From Bog-793 sp963761425 (GTDB lineage Bacteria; Actinomycetota; Acidimicrobiia; Acidimicrobiales; Bog-793), in NCBI GenBank assembly GCA_963761425.1, contig CAVXGQ010000005.1, forward strand, positions 248,001 to 312,000: a DNA stretch of 64,000 bases, read 5' to 3'. The notes below the pieces were generated by a model that searched no databases, was not told the origin of the DNA, and saw only the letters and a program-made list of their open reading frames with translations. Positions 26,179 to 34,852 of the stretch are shown here, in pieces (position 1 is the first letter of the stretch; each line of letters begins with the position of its first letter). Position numbers and translations under genes: made by a program.

Positions 26179-27633
26179 GAGGATGTCCCGAGTTCCGTGG
26201 AACTTCGGGCGGCGGTCCTGTGATCCTCAGGCTACGTGCTCCTCGCTCTCGTCGATCGTTGTGACGCCTGCGACGTAGCGGTCAAGGGCTTCGCGCAGTG
26301 CCGGCAGGTGGAGAAAGCCGTTCACCTTCCGGAACTGCTTCACGGCTTCGGTCATCCCCGCCGCGCACCAGCGGAGTGCCATCTCGCCGTCCCGCCAGCG
26401 CTTCACGTTCGTGCAGTGGTCGCGGCAGATCTCGATCATCGATTCGACGGGGTTCGTCGAGCGCAGTGTGCGCGCCAGGGTTGGTGGCACGCCGAGCCGG
26501 TAGATGGTGAGGGTCTCCGAGAGCCCCTCGAGCAGGCTCCCCGCGGCACCGGGATGGCTCTTCTGCAGCTGGCGGGCGAGATCGGTGAGCTCCGCCTCGG
26601 CCCGGAGCGCATCACCGTGGCGATAGGCGGCCCGCATCTTCGTCGCGACGGTGCGGGCGAGCTCGGCCGGCAGCTTGGCCTCGACGTTGCGGATCTTGTG
26701 GAGCTGGCACCGGGCGATCACCGGGTAGTCGAACACGGCCCTGATGGCCGCGCTGAGCGCCTTGGCGCCGTCGACGACGAACAGCGTCGGGCGGGTCGTG
26801 TCGAGGCCGCGTTGGCGCAGCGAGACGAGGAGATCGCCGACGAGGGTGGCGTTCTCCGTCGACCCCTCGACGAGCGCGAGGGGGTGCTTGGCCCCGTCGA
26901 GGCCGATCCCCAGCGCGACGACGAGCAGATGGTCGGCGAAGTGGACCCCGTCGATCATCAGGCAGACGAGGTCGAGCCCAGCGAGGTCGGCCGACAGCAG
27001 CTCGGCGAGCGCGGACTCCGTCGCCTGGACGAAGCGTCGGGAGACCGCGGAGCGAGAAGTCGCCCGGGCGACCTTCTCGACCGCCTGGCCCACCGGCTCG
27101 AGGCCGTGCGCGTAGCGGCGCGTGGAGAGCTTGGCGAGCATGCGCTCCATCGCCATCTGCGAGAGGACCTCGGCAGAGGAGAAGAGCTCGTAGGCGGGGA
27201 GGCTGACCTCGCCCGAGCCGTCCGATCGCCGGACCCGGGGGCGGCGCACCGGCACCTTGCGACCACCGAGGACGACCGAGCCGTCCTCGGTCCCGTGCCG
27301 GTTCGCCGTTCGCTCCCGGTCGTGTCTGCCCTTCGGGCCGCAGAGCGTCCGCACCTGCTCGTCGAGCACCGCGTGCATCACCTGGAGGCCCGCGCCGACC
27401 GCCATCGCCAGCAGTCCCTCGCGCAGCTCACCGGCGAGTTCGTCCATCACGACCCGGACCTCGTCGGGCACCGGTATCGCGGCGGAATCGACCGTTGTCT
27501 GGTAGTCCTTCTTCATGGTGGTGGTCCCCTGTCCTTGTCGGTAGTTCTTGGTGGAACGCCCGATACCTACCAGCTGGCAGGTCACGGGCGGGGGACCGCC
27601 ACTTCAAAGTTCAACGACTACCGGGACAACCTC
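26179..27633 (-). mobile_element. Complete IS256-family insertion sequence
   Basis: 1455 bp with long imperfect terminal inverted repeats (26179-26218 and 27593-27633; shared blocks GAGGxTGTCCCG, CGTxGAACTT and GGCGGTCC) and a perfect 9-bp target duplication GATCATTGT. It encodes one intact transposase. The uneroded duplication indicates a recent insertion. Removing it restores a short open frame around the target. Confidence 0.9.
26227..27516 (-). CDS. IS256-family transposase
   Basis: About 429 residues from the ATG at 27516, preceded by AGGGG; an upstream in-frame start runs through the terminal repeat and is less likely. Mutator-type DDE motifs are VCLMIDGVHFADHLLVVALG, LFVVDGAKALSAAIR and RSTNPVESMIEICRDHCTNV. 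Also typical are RCQLHKIRNV and the C/H region. Intact throughout. Confidence 0.93.
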   Translation of the reverse strand: MKKDYQTTVDSAAIPVPDEVRVVMDELAGELREGLLAMAVGAGLQVMHAVLDEQVRTLCGPKGRHDRERTANRHGTEDGSVVLGGRKVPVRRPRVRRSDGSGEVSLPAYELFSSAEVLSQMAMERMLAKLSTRRYAHGLEPVGQAVEKVARATSRSAVSRRFVQATESALAELLSADLAGLDLVCLMIDGVHFADHLLVVALGIGLDGAKHPLALVEGSTENATLVGDLLVSLRQRGLDTTRPTLFVVDGAKALSAAIRAVFDYPVIARCQLHKIRNVEAKLPAELARTVATKMRAAYRHGDALRAEAELTDLARQLQKSHPGAAGSLLEGLSETLTIYRLGVPPTLARTLRSTNPVESMIEICRDHCTNVKRWRDGEMALRWCAAGMTEAVKQFRKVNGFLHLPALREALDRYVAGVTTIDESEEHVA

Positions 27634-27642
27634 GATCATTGT
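27634..27642 (+). repeat. 9-bp target duplication, right of IS256 element
   Basis: GATCATTGT, identical to 26170-26178. Confidence 0.85.
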
Positions 27643-27750
27643 AGAAGGGCGGCCATGTCCGACCTGAGTTGGGCAAAGAATGCAACGTGCGGCTGGACCT
27701 CACGCCACCCTGAGATGTTCTGGGAGGCCAGCACACGGAGGGAATAACAC

Positions 27751-28185
27751 ATGGGAATCTTCTTCGAACAGAAACCGAGCACTGACTTTGTCAACTTGGT
27801 AGAGACAGCAATCAACACACCACCACCGCCGGTAGCTGATCTCGACGGTGAAGCGGCAGCGCTCGCGGGAAGAATCAAACCCCTTGTGAATTGCTTTGCT
27901 ACGGCGCTCAGTACCTCGCTGCCAACGGGGCCAAACGCCAACGCCGCGGCTCACACCGCGGCGACGACTGCGACGCAAACAGTGGTGAATCAGCTGTTGG
28001 GCGGCAAATCCTTCAACACGGGGCGATTCTTGATCGCCCTCTTTATCTTTGGCGCTTTGGTAGCCGTTGGAGTCTGGACCGAGGACATCCACCTTACGAC
28101 CGCCTCCGGCTTTCTCTTCGGCTTTGCCGGTGCAATCTTCGGAGTCGTCACGGCATACCTGGGAAGCGAGAAGAGCAGCACCTAG
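27751..28185 (+). CDS. Small protein with C-terminal two-TM domain, next to SIR2 gene
   Basis: 144 residues from the ATG at 27751 after ACGGAGGG. The first 95 residues are soluble and polar/alanine-rich (TAINTPPPPVADLDGEAAAL). Residues about 98-114 (FLIALFIFGALVAVGVW) and 120-140 (ASGFLFGFAGAIFGVVTAYL) form a helical hairpin in the membrane. No family recognised. It is 70 bases ahead of the SIR2-domain gene on the same strand, so the two may be co-transcribed. A membrane partner for a SIR2 protein is a possible role, by inference only. Confidence 0.65.
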   Translation: MGIFFEQKPSTDFVNLVETAINTPPPPVADLDGEAAALAGRIKPLVNCFATALSTSLPTGPNANAAAHTAATTATQTVVNQLLGGKSFNTGRFLIALFIFGALVAVGVWTEDIHLTTASGFLFGFAGAIFGVVTAYLGSEKSST

Positions 28186-28255
28186 CATCGCAGCTGATCA
28201 CTAGTAGCCAACCAGATTTTCTCTCGGTGCCCGAGGCATCACAGGTCGATCAAAC

Positions 28256-29656
28256 GTGGCTAAGCAAAAGCGAACACGTTCGACACGAGCCTCGGCTGAT
28301 GCCAGCAAAACTTCTGGTAGCCCAGCGGTACCGCGGCTCGCCCGTAATCCCGCCGAGTCGCGGACCGTTCTCGTGCTCGGAGCCGGGACAGATCATGTCT
28401 ATGGAGTGCCTCTCGTCGCTGAGCTTCTCGGTAACCTGGCGGCATTCGTCGCTGGCGACGGTGCGTCCGTCGACAAGGCGCTCCGTCAGCGGTTGCGCTA
28501 CCTGCGTTTCAGCTTCGACAAATACGCATCCGACCGAAGCGAGGAAATGGTCTCTCGTCTCTTTTCTGACGCCGATGACCTCGTGTCTACGATTCGTGGC
28601 GCGGTCGCAAAGTTAAAGACTGACGACACCTTCGCGCCGCTCGGCTCAGTGCTCGATCAGTTGTGCCTCATGGCCGAGAACAACCAACTCCATCGGTCCG
28701 ATCTGGCAGCTCTGGCGAAGTTCGGCGGCGTTGCCGGCGATGTCGGCGACGTAGAACCGATAATCAATCCGAACAGCCTCACGCTGACTCCTGTTCCAGG
28801 CAGTGCGCTCCGCGGAGCTTTCCACAAGGCGCTCGTGGACGGGAGCAGGTTCGACGAGAAGGAGCGCGAGGTCTTCAGTCTTTTCGTCGAAGCAACGAGC
28901 AACCTTGAAGAGCTCATGTCCCACTATTTCACGTTGGCGACAATTGGGAAGTCGTCCGACCAACGCACTTACCTCTATTTGGTATGGATGCTTTGGGTGT
29001 TCCTCCTGACGCACTCGTCCAATCGCCCGATCCTCGATCGGTCGATCTACGCCAAGATTCAATCGATAGGCGTCGACGTGGTGACTTTCAATTACACGGA
29101 CTTCTTTCCGGACGCGGTAAGGCGCCGAGTTCTGTTCTTTCACGGGAGTCTCAATCGATACCTGCGCCTCGACGACCGTGCGGTCGTAAAGGACGAAGCG
29201 CTACGAAGGATGGTCGACTTGGCGGGGTTTGAGAAGATCCTCGAGGCCCGGCGCTTAGACGCAAGCGAGTGGCCAATGGTCGATGTACCTGACATCGTCC
29301 CACCAACCAGTTTCAAGCCTGTCCTGTCGCGCGAACAGATCCGCACTTGGGTTGCGGCTGACGACGCGCTTCAACGAGCTTCGCTCGTCGTCGTAGTGGG
29401 CTACTCGTTCGCCCTCGCCGATGAACATTTCAACGACCTCCTCAGACATAGCAACGAACGGAGCCGCGTCCTCGTCGTCAATCCCGACGACAGACAGCCC
29501 CTTGTCCGTGTCTGCAATGTCCTGGGCATACCGCGCACCTCCCTTGCCGGCTCGAGTCGGAGCGGATTCTCTCGCCAGAGCGCTGGGCGCCTTATCTTCG
29601 TCAAAGCGACAGCTGAGGACGTCGATCCGGACTTCATCGCCGAGATGACGCGATAG
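28256..29656 (+). CDS. SIR2-like domain protein, candidate defence effector
   Basis: 466 residues from GTG 28256. The SIR2-like nucleotide fold is recognised from VLVLGAGTDHVYGVPLVAEL (residues 38-57), VDVVTFNYTDFF with the conserved Asn at about 279, RVLFFHGSLNRYL with the catalytic-type His at about 296, and VVVVGYSFALADEHFNDLL near 380. Stand-alone SIR2-like proteins in phage-defence islands (for example ThsA, DSR) degrade NAD+ on infection. NADase activity is inferred from the Asn and His. The upstream small membrane protein and downstream nuclease and HNH genes fit a defence setting. Confidence 0.75.
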   Translation: MAKQKRTRSTRASADASKTSGSPAVPRLARNPAESRTVLVLGAGTDHVYGVPLVAELLGNLAAFVAGDGASVDKALRQRLRYLRFSFDKYASDRSEEMVSRLFSDADDLVSTIRGAVAKLKTDDTFAPLGSVLDQLCLMAENNQLHRSDLAALAKFGGVAGDVGDVEPIINPNSLTLTPVPGSALRGAFHKALVDGSRFDEKEREVFSLFVEATSNLEELMSHYFTLATIGKSSDQRTYLYLVWMLWVFLLTHSSNRPILDRSIYAKIQSIGVDVVTFNYTDFFPDAVRRRVLFFHGSLNRYLRLDDRAVVKDEALRRMVDLAGFEKILEARRLDASEWPMVDVPDIVPPTSFKPVLSREQIRTWVAADDALQRASLVVVVGYSFALADEHFNDLLRHSNERSRVLVVNPDDRQPLVRVCNVLGIPRTSLAGSSRSGFSRQSAGRLIFVKATAEDVDPDFIAEMTR

Positions 29657-30023
29657 GCGTTCGTGAGAAGAGCGAGGTACGCATCGCGCGTCTTGTCGAG
29701 GGATGAAATGCTGCGTCACGGCGTTCCAAGCGCGAGGTCGTTGTCTGTTGCTCCGCAGGCGCTGCAGCGCGGGAACCGGCGAGATTCCTCTTCATGATGG
29801 CGAGTCGTCGCGCGTTGCGAGTAGTTGGGAATCTCTCGGGAATCTACGTGCGTCCACTAGAGAGATCGACTGGCACTACTGGGACGACGCCGCGATAGAG
29901 CACCAGATCACAGACTTGAAGCAAGGCAGCGGCGTGACCGCCAGGGTTCGTCCCTGTGGGAGTGCAAGCATTCGGCTCCCTCGGGGATGACAGGCCTGAA
30001 GGGTCCTCTGTGAAGAGGGGCCT
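29657..30023. other. No gene seen between SIR2 gene and nuclease gene
   Basis: Convergent gap of about 370 bases. A 95-codon plus-strand frame (29703-29990) contains DWHYWDDAAIEHQITDLKQG but lacks a ribosome site and family resemblance; not called. Confidence 0.4.
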
Positions 30024-31310
30024 TCAAGCACCGCGTGGATACTCGATCCTCAAGCGCAGGATCGAACCGTCTCCACCAACTGCGATCGCCTCACCGGCAT
30101 CGCCGTCGGTGAGACGATTCCGGGTCTCGACGTTGAAACGATCCTCTACTTCGGAGAGTACGAAGCCGCTTCCGGATGGATCATCAGTCGACGCGACGGT
30201 CATGAGTCTTTCTCGGGTCGATGCGTCGATTCCGCGAAAGACGCGCAGCAGACGTCCCGCGTACGGGAACGTCGCTTCAACGCCAGCGAACTCGAACCCT
30301 TTGATCGTCACCAGAGTCGTAGGCGCATCGGCCTCCGGAAGCTGGCGCCCTCGCTCTTCCGCGAGTCGAGGAGGAATGAGGCGGTATGCGGACCTGGCGG
30401 CCCCAGACCAGTCAAGGAGAGCCGCCTGCGAGACGTCCTCGAGCTCGGCGCGGAGCAATCCGACGTCGTTGACCACTGATTCGTGTTCGCCTTCCGGAAG
30501 GACCGGTCGCGAGCGGGAGGCGCGATCGGTCCCCCAAGCTGCCGGTGCGTTCCACTCGTCGTCTCCTTCGGTGTCGAACACGGTGCAAGAGATGCCACTT
30601 TCTCGCAATAACGCGTGCGTACAAACCCCCCTCGGCGTCGATCCGTAGTACTGGACCGAGTGGAGTTGGCGTGTCGCCTTAGCGAGAGAAATGGTCCTTG
30701 AGGTCGTCGATCCTGCAGCCTTGCACTCGAAGACGTAGACGGGTTTGTTTCGGACGAACACGAAGTAGTCCGGCCGCAACTTATTGTGCGGTGCCGAGGA
30801 GAACCCCGGATACTTAGACCCCGAGGACAGGATGAATTCGGCATCAACAAAATACGCCGCGACACCTGGATGCCGCTGCTCGAGGATCGCGCGGACAACC
30901 TGCATGCCGACGCCAATGCCGAGGTACTCGGACATTGCCTGCCGATGGTGATATCGGAGCGCGTTCGCTTCGGGTGAGAGGCACAGCTGGCCATCGCCAG
31001 CGACATCGAACGCGAGCGCATAGCGCAGCACCGCCCAACCCGCTGCAGGGACCATCATGCGCCCGGTGTCCCAGACAGTGGTCACGAGGCCTAGGTCACG
31101 GAGGATGTCAACGCCGCGAGTGCGAATGGCGCCGGATGGCGAGAACGGAGCGACGACCATCGGCACCTTAGCCGGCTTTCCCGCCCAAGTCTTAGTTGGA
31201 TCCATCCAGCCCGCGATCTCGTTCGCGAGGTGGGGATCCGACGTCACCGGAAGGACTGCGGTCATGCGAATCTTGCCAGGGAAGTTAGCGGGAGGGCTTG
31301 TCGCAGTCAT
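30024..31310 (-). CDS. PD-(D/E)XK-type nuclease-like protein
   Basis: 428 residues. RPDYFVFVRNKPVYVFECKA at 179-198 places Asp181 and Glu195-x-Lys197 as in PD-(D/E)XK restriction-type nucleases, with an upstream acidic helix (AYFVDAEFIL) that could complete the site. The rest is unrecognised: the N-terminal 110 residues (RTRGVDILRDLGLVTTVWDT) have a winged-helix-like feel and the C-terminus is beta-rich. The sequence suggests a DNA-targeting endonuclease without its own methylase. An XRE regulator lies 162 bases upstream on the same strand. A start at the ATG at 31265 is also possible. Confidence 0.6.
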   Translation of the reverse strand: MTATSPPANFPGKIRMTAVLPVTSDPHLANEIAGWMDPTKTWAGKPAKVPMVVAPFSPSGAIRTRGVDILRDLGLVTTVWDTGRMMVPAAGWAVLRYALAFDVAGDGQLCLSPEANALRYHHRQAMSEYLGIGVGMQVVRAILEQRHPGVAAYFVDAEFILSSGSKYPGFSSAPHNKLRPDYFVFVRNKPVYVFECKAAGSTTSRTISLAKATRQLHSVQYYGSTPRGVCTHALLRESGISCTVFDTEGDDEWNAPAAWGTDRASRSRPVLPEGEHESVVNDVGLLRAELEDVSQAALLDWSGAARSAYRLIPPRLAEERGRQLPEADAPTTLVTIKGFEFAGVEATFPYAGRLLRVFRGIDASTRERLMTVASTDDPSGSGFVLSEVEDRFNVETRNRLTDGDAGEAIAVGGDGSILRLRIEYPRGA

Positions 31311-31472
31311 TTACACCGCACAACGCTATCCGCGCGTAACGCTATCCGTGAGGAACGAACGTTCGCCGATGACGGTCGCGGCGATCTTGCGGGCCAGGGT
31401 GGAGCGGCTATCGCTGAAGTGCCGCTCGCCCGGGGATCGGGGGCAGTGATGTCCAGCGATTCTGCGCGGGAC

Positions 31473-31823
31473 TTAAGCCCGTCCTGATGCGATGTCGAGC
31501 GCCCAACAGATCCGCGCCGCCGTATCGAGACTCGGCGCCCGCTCTCCTCTTTCGATCATCGCTAGTCCGGTGACCGACAGTTCGGCAATTTCTGAAAGCT
31601 GTTGCTGTGTCAGTCCAGCTGCCTTTCGAGCACGTCGGAGCCGCTCTGGAAAGCCCTCTCTCATGTGGCGGGACATACCTTGCAACCATCGCTGGGTGGC
31701 GCGCTCAGGATCCATCCGACCGGTTCCTGGTGGCGGATTGATTTGGGCTGCTTGCTGGTCGTACTGGTCAGCCCTATAGAGACTGAGCCAAAGCCGCTGT
31801 CCTGGCGTTGGTTTCCTTGCCAT
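31473..31823 (-). CDS. XRE-family HTH regulator, probably leaderless
   Basis: 116 residues. The C-terminal helix-turn-helix is RLRRARKAAGLTQQQLSEIA, then ELSVTGLAMIERGERAPS, the standard Cro/CI-type fold. The N-terminal 45 residues (QRLWLSLYRADQYDQQAAQI) are unrecognised. A TACAAT -10 element lies six bases before the ATG, so the mRNA may begin at the start codon. It probably represses itself and the nuclease gene downstream, and the divergent HNH gene begins only 45 bases away. Confidence 0.82.
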   Translation of the reverse strand: MARKPTPGQRLWLSLYRADQYDQQAAQINPPPGTGRMDPERATQRWLQGMSRHMREGFPERLRRARKAAGLTQQQLSEIAELSVTGLAMIERGERAPSLDTAARICWALDIASGRA

Positions 31824-31829
31824 TAATCT

Positions 31830-31835
31830 ATTGTA
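31830..31835 (-). promoter_or_regulatory. -10 element for a leaderless XRE transcript
   Basis: TACAAT on the minus strand, six bases before the ATG at 31823, within a divergent 45-base gap that is AT-rich compared with its surroundings. No good -35 was found at the usual spacing. Confidence 0.4.
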
Positions 31836-31868
31836 ACATCTGTGATAGTCATTTGGGAGGTTCGGATC

Positions 31869-32702
31869 ATGCTGAACGGGCTGCGGCCGATGAGCAGACG
31901 AGGTATCGATCCCGGGGGAGCTTGCGGAATCTGCGGAGCAGAGGGGCCGCTATCGCGCACCCACGTGCCTCCGCAGTGCGCTGGCAACGGTGGTGAGTCC
32001 GTACGGGCGGCCGCGCTGGTGACTCATCGTGATAAGCGGGGTAGTGAGCGGCTCGGGACCGGGCGGGAACGGGAAGGTGGGGCGAACGGCTATTTCCTCT
32101 GCGAAGCGTGCAATAACAAGGCGAGCCGATTCGATGACGCGTTCGGACAGTTCTGGAGCTCCCTTGTCCACGACCTATTGCTCATTGGGCCGATGCCAAC
32201 CGCCAGGGGCCCGCATCCGGCAATCACGCCACCGATGCGACCCGGCGCCATCGTCCGCTCGGTCCTCGCCGGTGTCATGGCGCTCTGCCCGAGTGTCCGC
32301 GAGGAGTATCCCGAACTCGCCGACGCCGTAAGGATGGCGAAAGTTGTCGAAGCGCCCCTTGCATTGCACCTTTTGCTGATGCTTTACGGTGGACCCGAGC
32401 GCTGGGTGTCGGGTGGTGCGTACGAAAGTGTGCGACGCGAAGGTCCAAGCGTCTACGCCTATGCGGAGATGGCCTGGCCACCGATCTACGTCGTGCTGAC
32501 CAATGACTCCGGGCGTCGAGAGTGGCCCGATGCAATGGACATCCTGCCGTGGCTTCGCGACAAGCCGAGCGTCGTCCGAGAGGTGAACGTCCTGCTCCCC
32601 GTGCTGCAGGTAGACGAGCTGTTCAGCGCTGAACTCGCACGGGACTTCACCGCTGGCAGCAGACGGCTACCTGACGGCAGATGGATGCTCGGTGCACCGT
32701 AG
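31869..32702 (+). CDS. HNH-like zinc-finger endonuclease-type protein
   Basis: 277 residues from the ATG at 31869 preceded by GGGAGG. The N-terminal zinc-ribbon/HNH-like core is CGICGAEGPLSRTHVPPQCA (two CxxC-type ligands and His), then YFLCEACNNKASRFDDAFG. This matches a family of HNH-like proteins with a TRTHVPPQ-type motif. The remaining 190 residues (PPIYVVLTNDSGRREWPDAM and others) are unrecognised. It is divergent from the XRE gene and shares its promoter region. Confidence 0.7.
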   Translation: MLNGLRPMSRRGIDPGGACGICGAEGPLSRTHVPPQCAGNGGESVRAAALVTHRDKRGSERLGTGREREGGANGYFLCEACNNKASRFDDAFGQFWSSLVHDLLLIGPMPTARGPHPAITPPMRPGAIVRSVLAGVMALCPSVREEYPELADAVRMAKVVEAPLALHLLLMLYGGPERWVSGGAYESVRREGPSVYAYAEMAWPPIYVVLTNDSGRREWPDAMDILPWLRDKPSVVREVNVLLPVLQVDELFSAELARDFTAGSRRLPDGRWMLGAP

Positions 32703-32714
32703 TGAGCTCAGCCG

Positions 32715-33086
32715 TTAAGTCGGCTCGAAACCCCAGATCTCGAGGAGTTCGTCGAGCGGAATCCCAAAGGACCTCCGACCGCGGCCGGCGCAGCGCCACG
32801 CCGTCTTGTGGGTGCGATGCAATTGACGAATTGAGACAGAGCTCGCCCGAGTTGCCGGGTCGAGCTGCTCCCAGAGCCGCTGAGCCGACATGGGTTCGTC
32901 AGACCGAGCCAGATGTCTGAGGACGATGTCATTGGGGAATCGCCCCTGGAGGCTTGGCACGATTCGCTCATTGAGCGCTGCAAGCGCCGCTCTCTGAGCC
33001 TCCTGGGTCCTGTCGAGTTGCTCGACATACGCCGTTCCGAACGTCCCGAGCGTCTGCTTGGTGGTCGCGCGCCAGTCCTCATCCAT
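32715..33086 (-). CDS. Hypothetical protein, possible winged-helix
   Basis: 123 residues from the ATG at 33086. A helical N-terminus (TYVEQLDRTQ-like, actual TAYVEQLDRTQEAQRAALAA) leads into IVLRHLARSDEPMSAQRLWE and SIRQLHRTHKTAWRCAGRGR, suggesting a small wHTH domain. No family recognised. Convergent with the HNH-like gene; 12 bases separate the stops. A tiny frame encoding a hydrophobic peptide lies just upstream. Confidence 0.55.
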   Translation of the reverse strand: MDEDWRATTKQTLGTFGTAYVEQLDRTQEAQRAALAALNERIVPSLQGRFPNDIVLRHLARSDEPMSAQRLWEQLDPATRASSVSIRQLHRTHKTAWRCAGRGRRSFGIPLDELLEIWGFEPT

Positions 33087-33092
33087 GCGCCA

Positions 33093-33215
33093 CTAGATGA
33101 GACCGAGGATCGTCGCGAGAATCCCGCCGACGATCCAAGGGTTCACGCCCGCCTTCTTGCCGATCCAGTCGACGCCTGTCGCCACGGCGGCGATTGAGAG
33201 GACCGGACTCAACAA
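33093..33215 (-). CDS. Very small membrane peptide upstream of the 123-residue gene
   Basis: About 40 residues from a TTG start: LSPVLSIAAVATGVDWIGKK followed by AGVNPWIVGGILATILGLI. The second half is a clean transmembrane helix ending at the stop, seven bases before the next ATG. No strong ribosome site and no ATG, so this is tentative. Confidence 0.3.
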   Translation of the reverse strand: MLSPVLSIAAVATGVDWIGKKAGVNPWIVGGILATILGLI

Positions 33216-33332
33216 CGACGAGCAACCACTTACCGCGGCAACCGCGGATGAGATGCCAGGCGGAGCGGCGAAGGGCGCCTAAGCGCCCCGATACCGACGA
33301 ACGCGCGCCCCGTCGCTTAGTACGCTCACGAC

Positions 33333-34187
33333 GTGGCTGACGAGCCTGCTAACGAGGGCGAGGGCGAACCCGAGGAGACGCCAGGCGAGTCCGAGTCGTC
33401 TGCGTCGCCATTTCCGATTGACGCTCAGTTCAAGTTGCCTTGGTATGCGTCCGAGATCGCTCGCGAGGTGGAACGAGCGATGGAGTTGGTTCAGCCCACG
33501 CTCGAGCTTCAGCGGGACGTCGACGCAGCCATGGAGGCGGCTCGGGTATTCCAGCCGCAGGTGGAAGCGGCGCTCGGGCACGTCGAGGAAGTGGAGCGTC
33601 AGTTCGGGGAGATCGAAAACGCACGCATCGCCGCGGCGATGGAGCAGATTCGTCGGGCAACAGCCATACCTCCGGTCGTCCAACGGTTCATCGAGGACGC
33701 GCAGCGCTTAGCCGAGCGGGCCGCTGCGACGCTCGCACCCCTTAGGGCGCAGCAGGACCTGCTTTCGCAACTCATGCCTGCTGTCATCGGGCAACTGCCC
33801 AATTTGGAGGCTCTTCTCGGCAACGCGCGGTCGAATGCCGAACTCGTCAGTTACCTGGAACTCACCGTCCAACCCATCGTGACAAACGTCCACGTCGACA
33901 TCATGAAGATAGGCGCCTCCGCCGACGAGAAGCAGGCACCGGCATCGGAGGCTCTGTCTTACGACCAGGTCCTGAAGACGCTCGCGGCGCTTGTCGGTGC
34001 TGTCGCGCTCATAACGGTGCTCGCCGCTACGGGCCAGCTCGACGCCGAGACAGCTCAGGCGGCTCTCCACACCGCGGCGACGCGGATCGAAGCGTTCGGT
34101 TACGGGCTGCGCGAGAACAACCTCACTACCGGCCTGTACGGGTTAGTCATGCTGTACCTGGCTTGGCACGGTCCGAGGCGCAAATGA
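33333..34187 (+). CDS. Coiled-coil protein with C-terminal membrane segments
   Basis: 284 residues from GTG 33333. It has an acidic start (ADEPANEGEGEPEETPGESE), a long helical region (residues about 45-125: ELQRDVDAAMEAARVFQPQV, HVEEVERQFGEIENARIAAA) and hydrophobic segments near 220-240 (LKTLAALVGAVALITVLAAT) and at the C-terminus (LTTGLYGLVMLYLAWHG). The layout of a soluble coiled coil anchored by two helices recalls membrane-tethered sensor/effector proteins of mobile islands. I do not recognise the family. Confidence 0.6.
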   Translation: MADEPANEGEGEPEETPGESESSASPFPIDAQFKLPWYASEIAREVERAMELVQPTLELQRDVDAAMEAARVFQPQVEAALGHVEEVERQFGEIENARIAAAMEQIRRATAIPPVVQRFIEDAQRLAERAAATLAPLRAQQDLLSQLMPAVIGQLPNLEALLGNARSNAELVSYLELTVQPIVTNVHVDIMKIGASADEKQAPASEALSYDQVLKTLAALVGAVALITVLAATGQLDAETAQAALHTAATRIEAFGYGLRENNLTTGLYGLVMLYLAWHGPRRK

Positions 34188-34519
34188 GCGCCGTCCACGG
34201 GAATCCGGTTACCTCGGTCGAAACGCGACAGAACGGCGCCAGATAAGTCGTGCAACTGGCGATCAGAGTCGGCGTTACGCGTCCGTGTGACTTTCGCGGA
34301 ACACACGCCTGCGTAACCTGGCCGGGCTCGCCCTGAGGTGCCGGTATGCCACGGTCGTGAACGGACAGCCGTCTGTGCCGACAGTTGGATCCGAGCGATC
34401 GGGCCGGAACCAGACGGTTCCATATCACTCATACCGTGGGCTCGTCCACCAAGCGTTCTCTTAGACATCGGGTTGCTACACGATTCTCGTTGCATGTCTT
34501 CACAATCGATTGCAGCCAG
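34188..34519. other. No gene seen
   Basis: Convergent gap of about 330 bases between the coiled-coil gene and the second xis-like gene. Only short unsupported frames. Confidence 0.4.
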
Positions 34520-34852
34520 TCAGCCACACATCATGCGGGCAAGCGCCTCCCTCGGCACGAGGATTCTCCTTCCGAGACGGAGCGTGGGGATCTCTCCCCG
34601 AGCTGCCAGCTCGTAGGCATGCGCACGCGACACTCCGAGTGCTCGCGCCGCCTCCTCGACGGTGAGCGTGAGTCGCTCGGGCCCCTGGTTGCTTCCCACG
34701 CCGATGCCGTGCGCGTTACCCTCGTCGCCTGCTGAGGGCACAGTCGGCACGTTCGGCAGATCCGTGTCGTCATCAGCCAGCGCCGCAGCGAGCTCCAGCA
34801 GTGACCGGGCGACGTTCTGACTTCTCCGTTCCGGACGAACAACCTGGCTCAT
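34520..34852 (-). CDS. Excisionase/MerR-like HTH protein (copy 2)
   Basis: 110 residues, about 80 percent identical by eye to the protein at 17662-17994. It has the same N-terminus (MSQVVRPERRSQN) and winged-helix core LTLTVEEAARALGVSRAHAY, then ELAARGEIPTLRLGRR. It overlaps the DUF4913-type gene by four bases (ATGA), so the two are translated together. No integrase is adjacent; it may serve a lost or distant recombinase. Confidence 0.82.
   Translation of the reverse strand: MSQVVRPERRSQNVARSLLELAAALADDDTDLPNVPTVPSAGDEGNAHGIGVGSNQGPERLTLTVEEAARALGVSRAHAYELAARGEIPTLRLGRRILVPREALARMMCG

Noticed and set aside
26236..27747. 503-codon plus-strand frame through the IS256 element
   Set aside because: Antisense to an intact transposase and crosses its terminal repeats.
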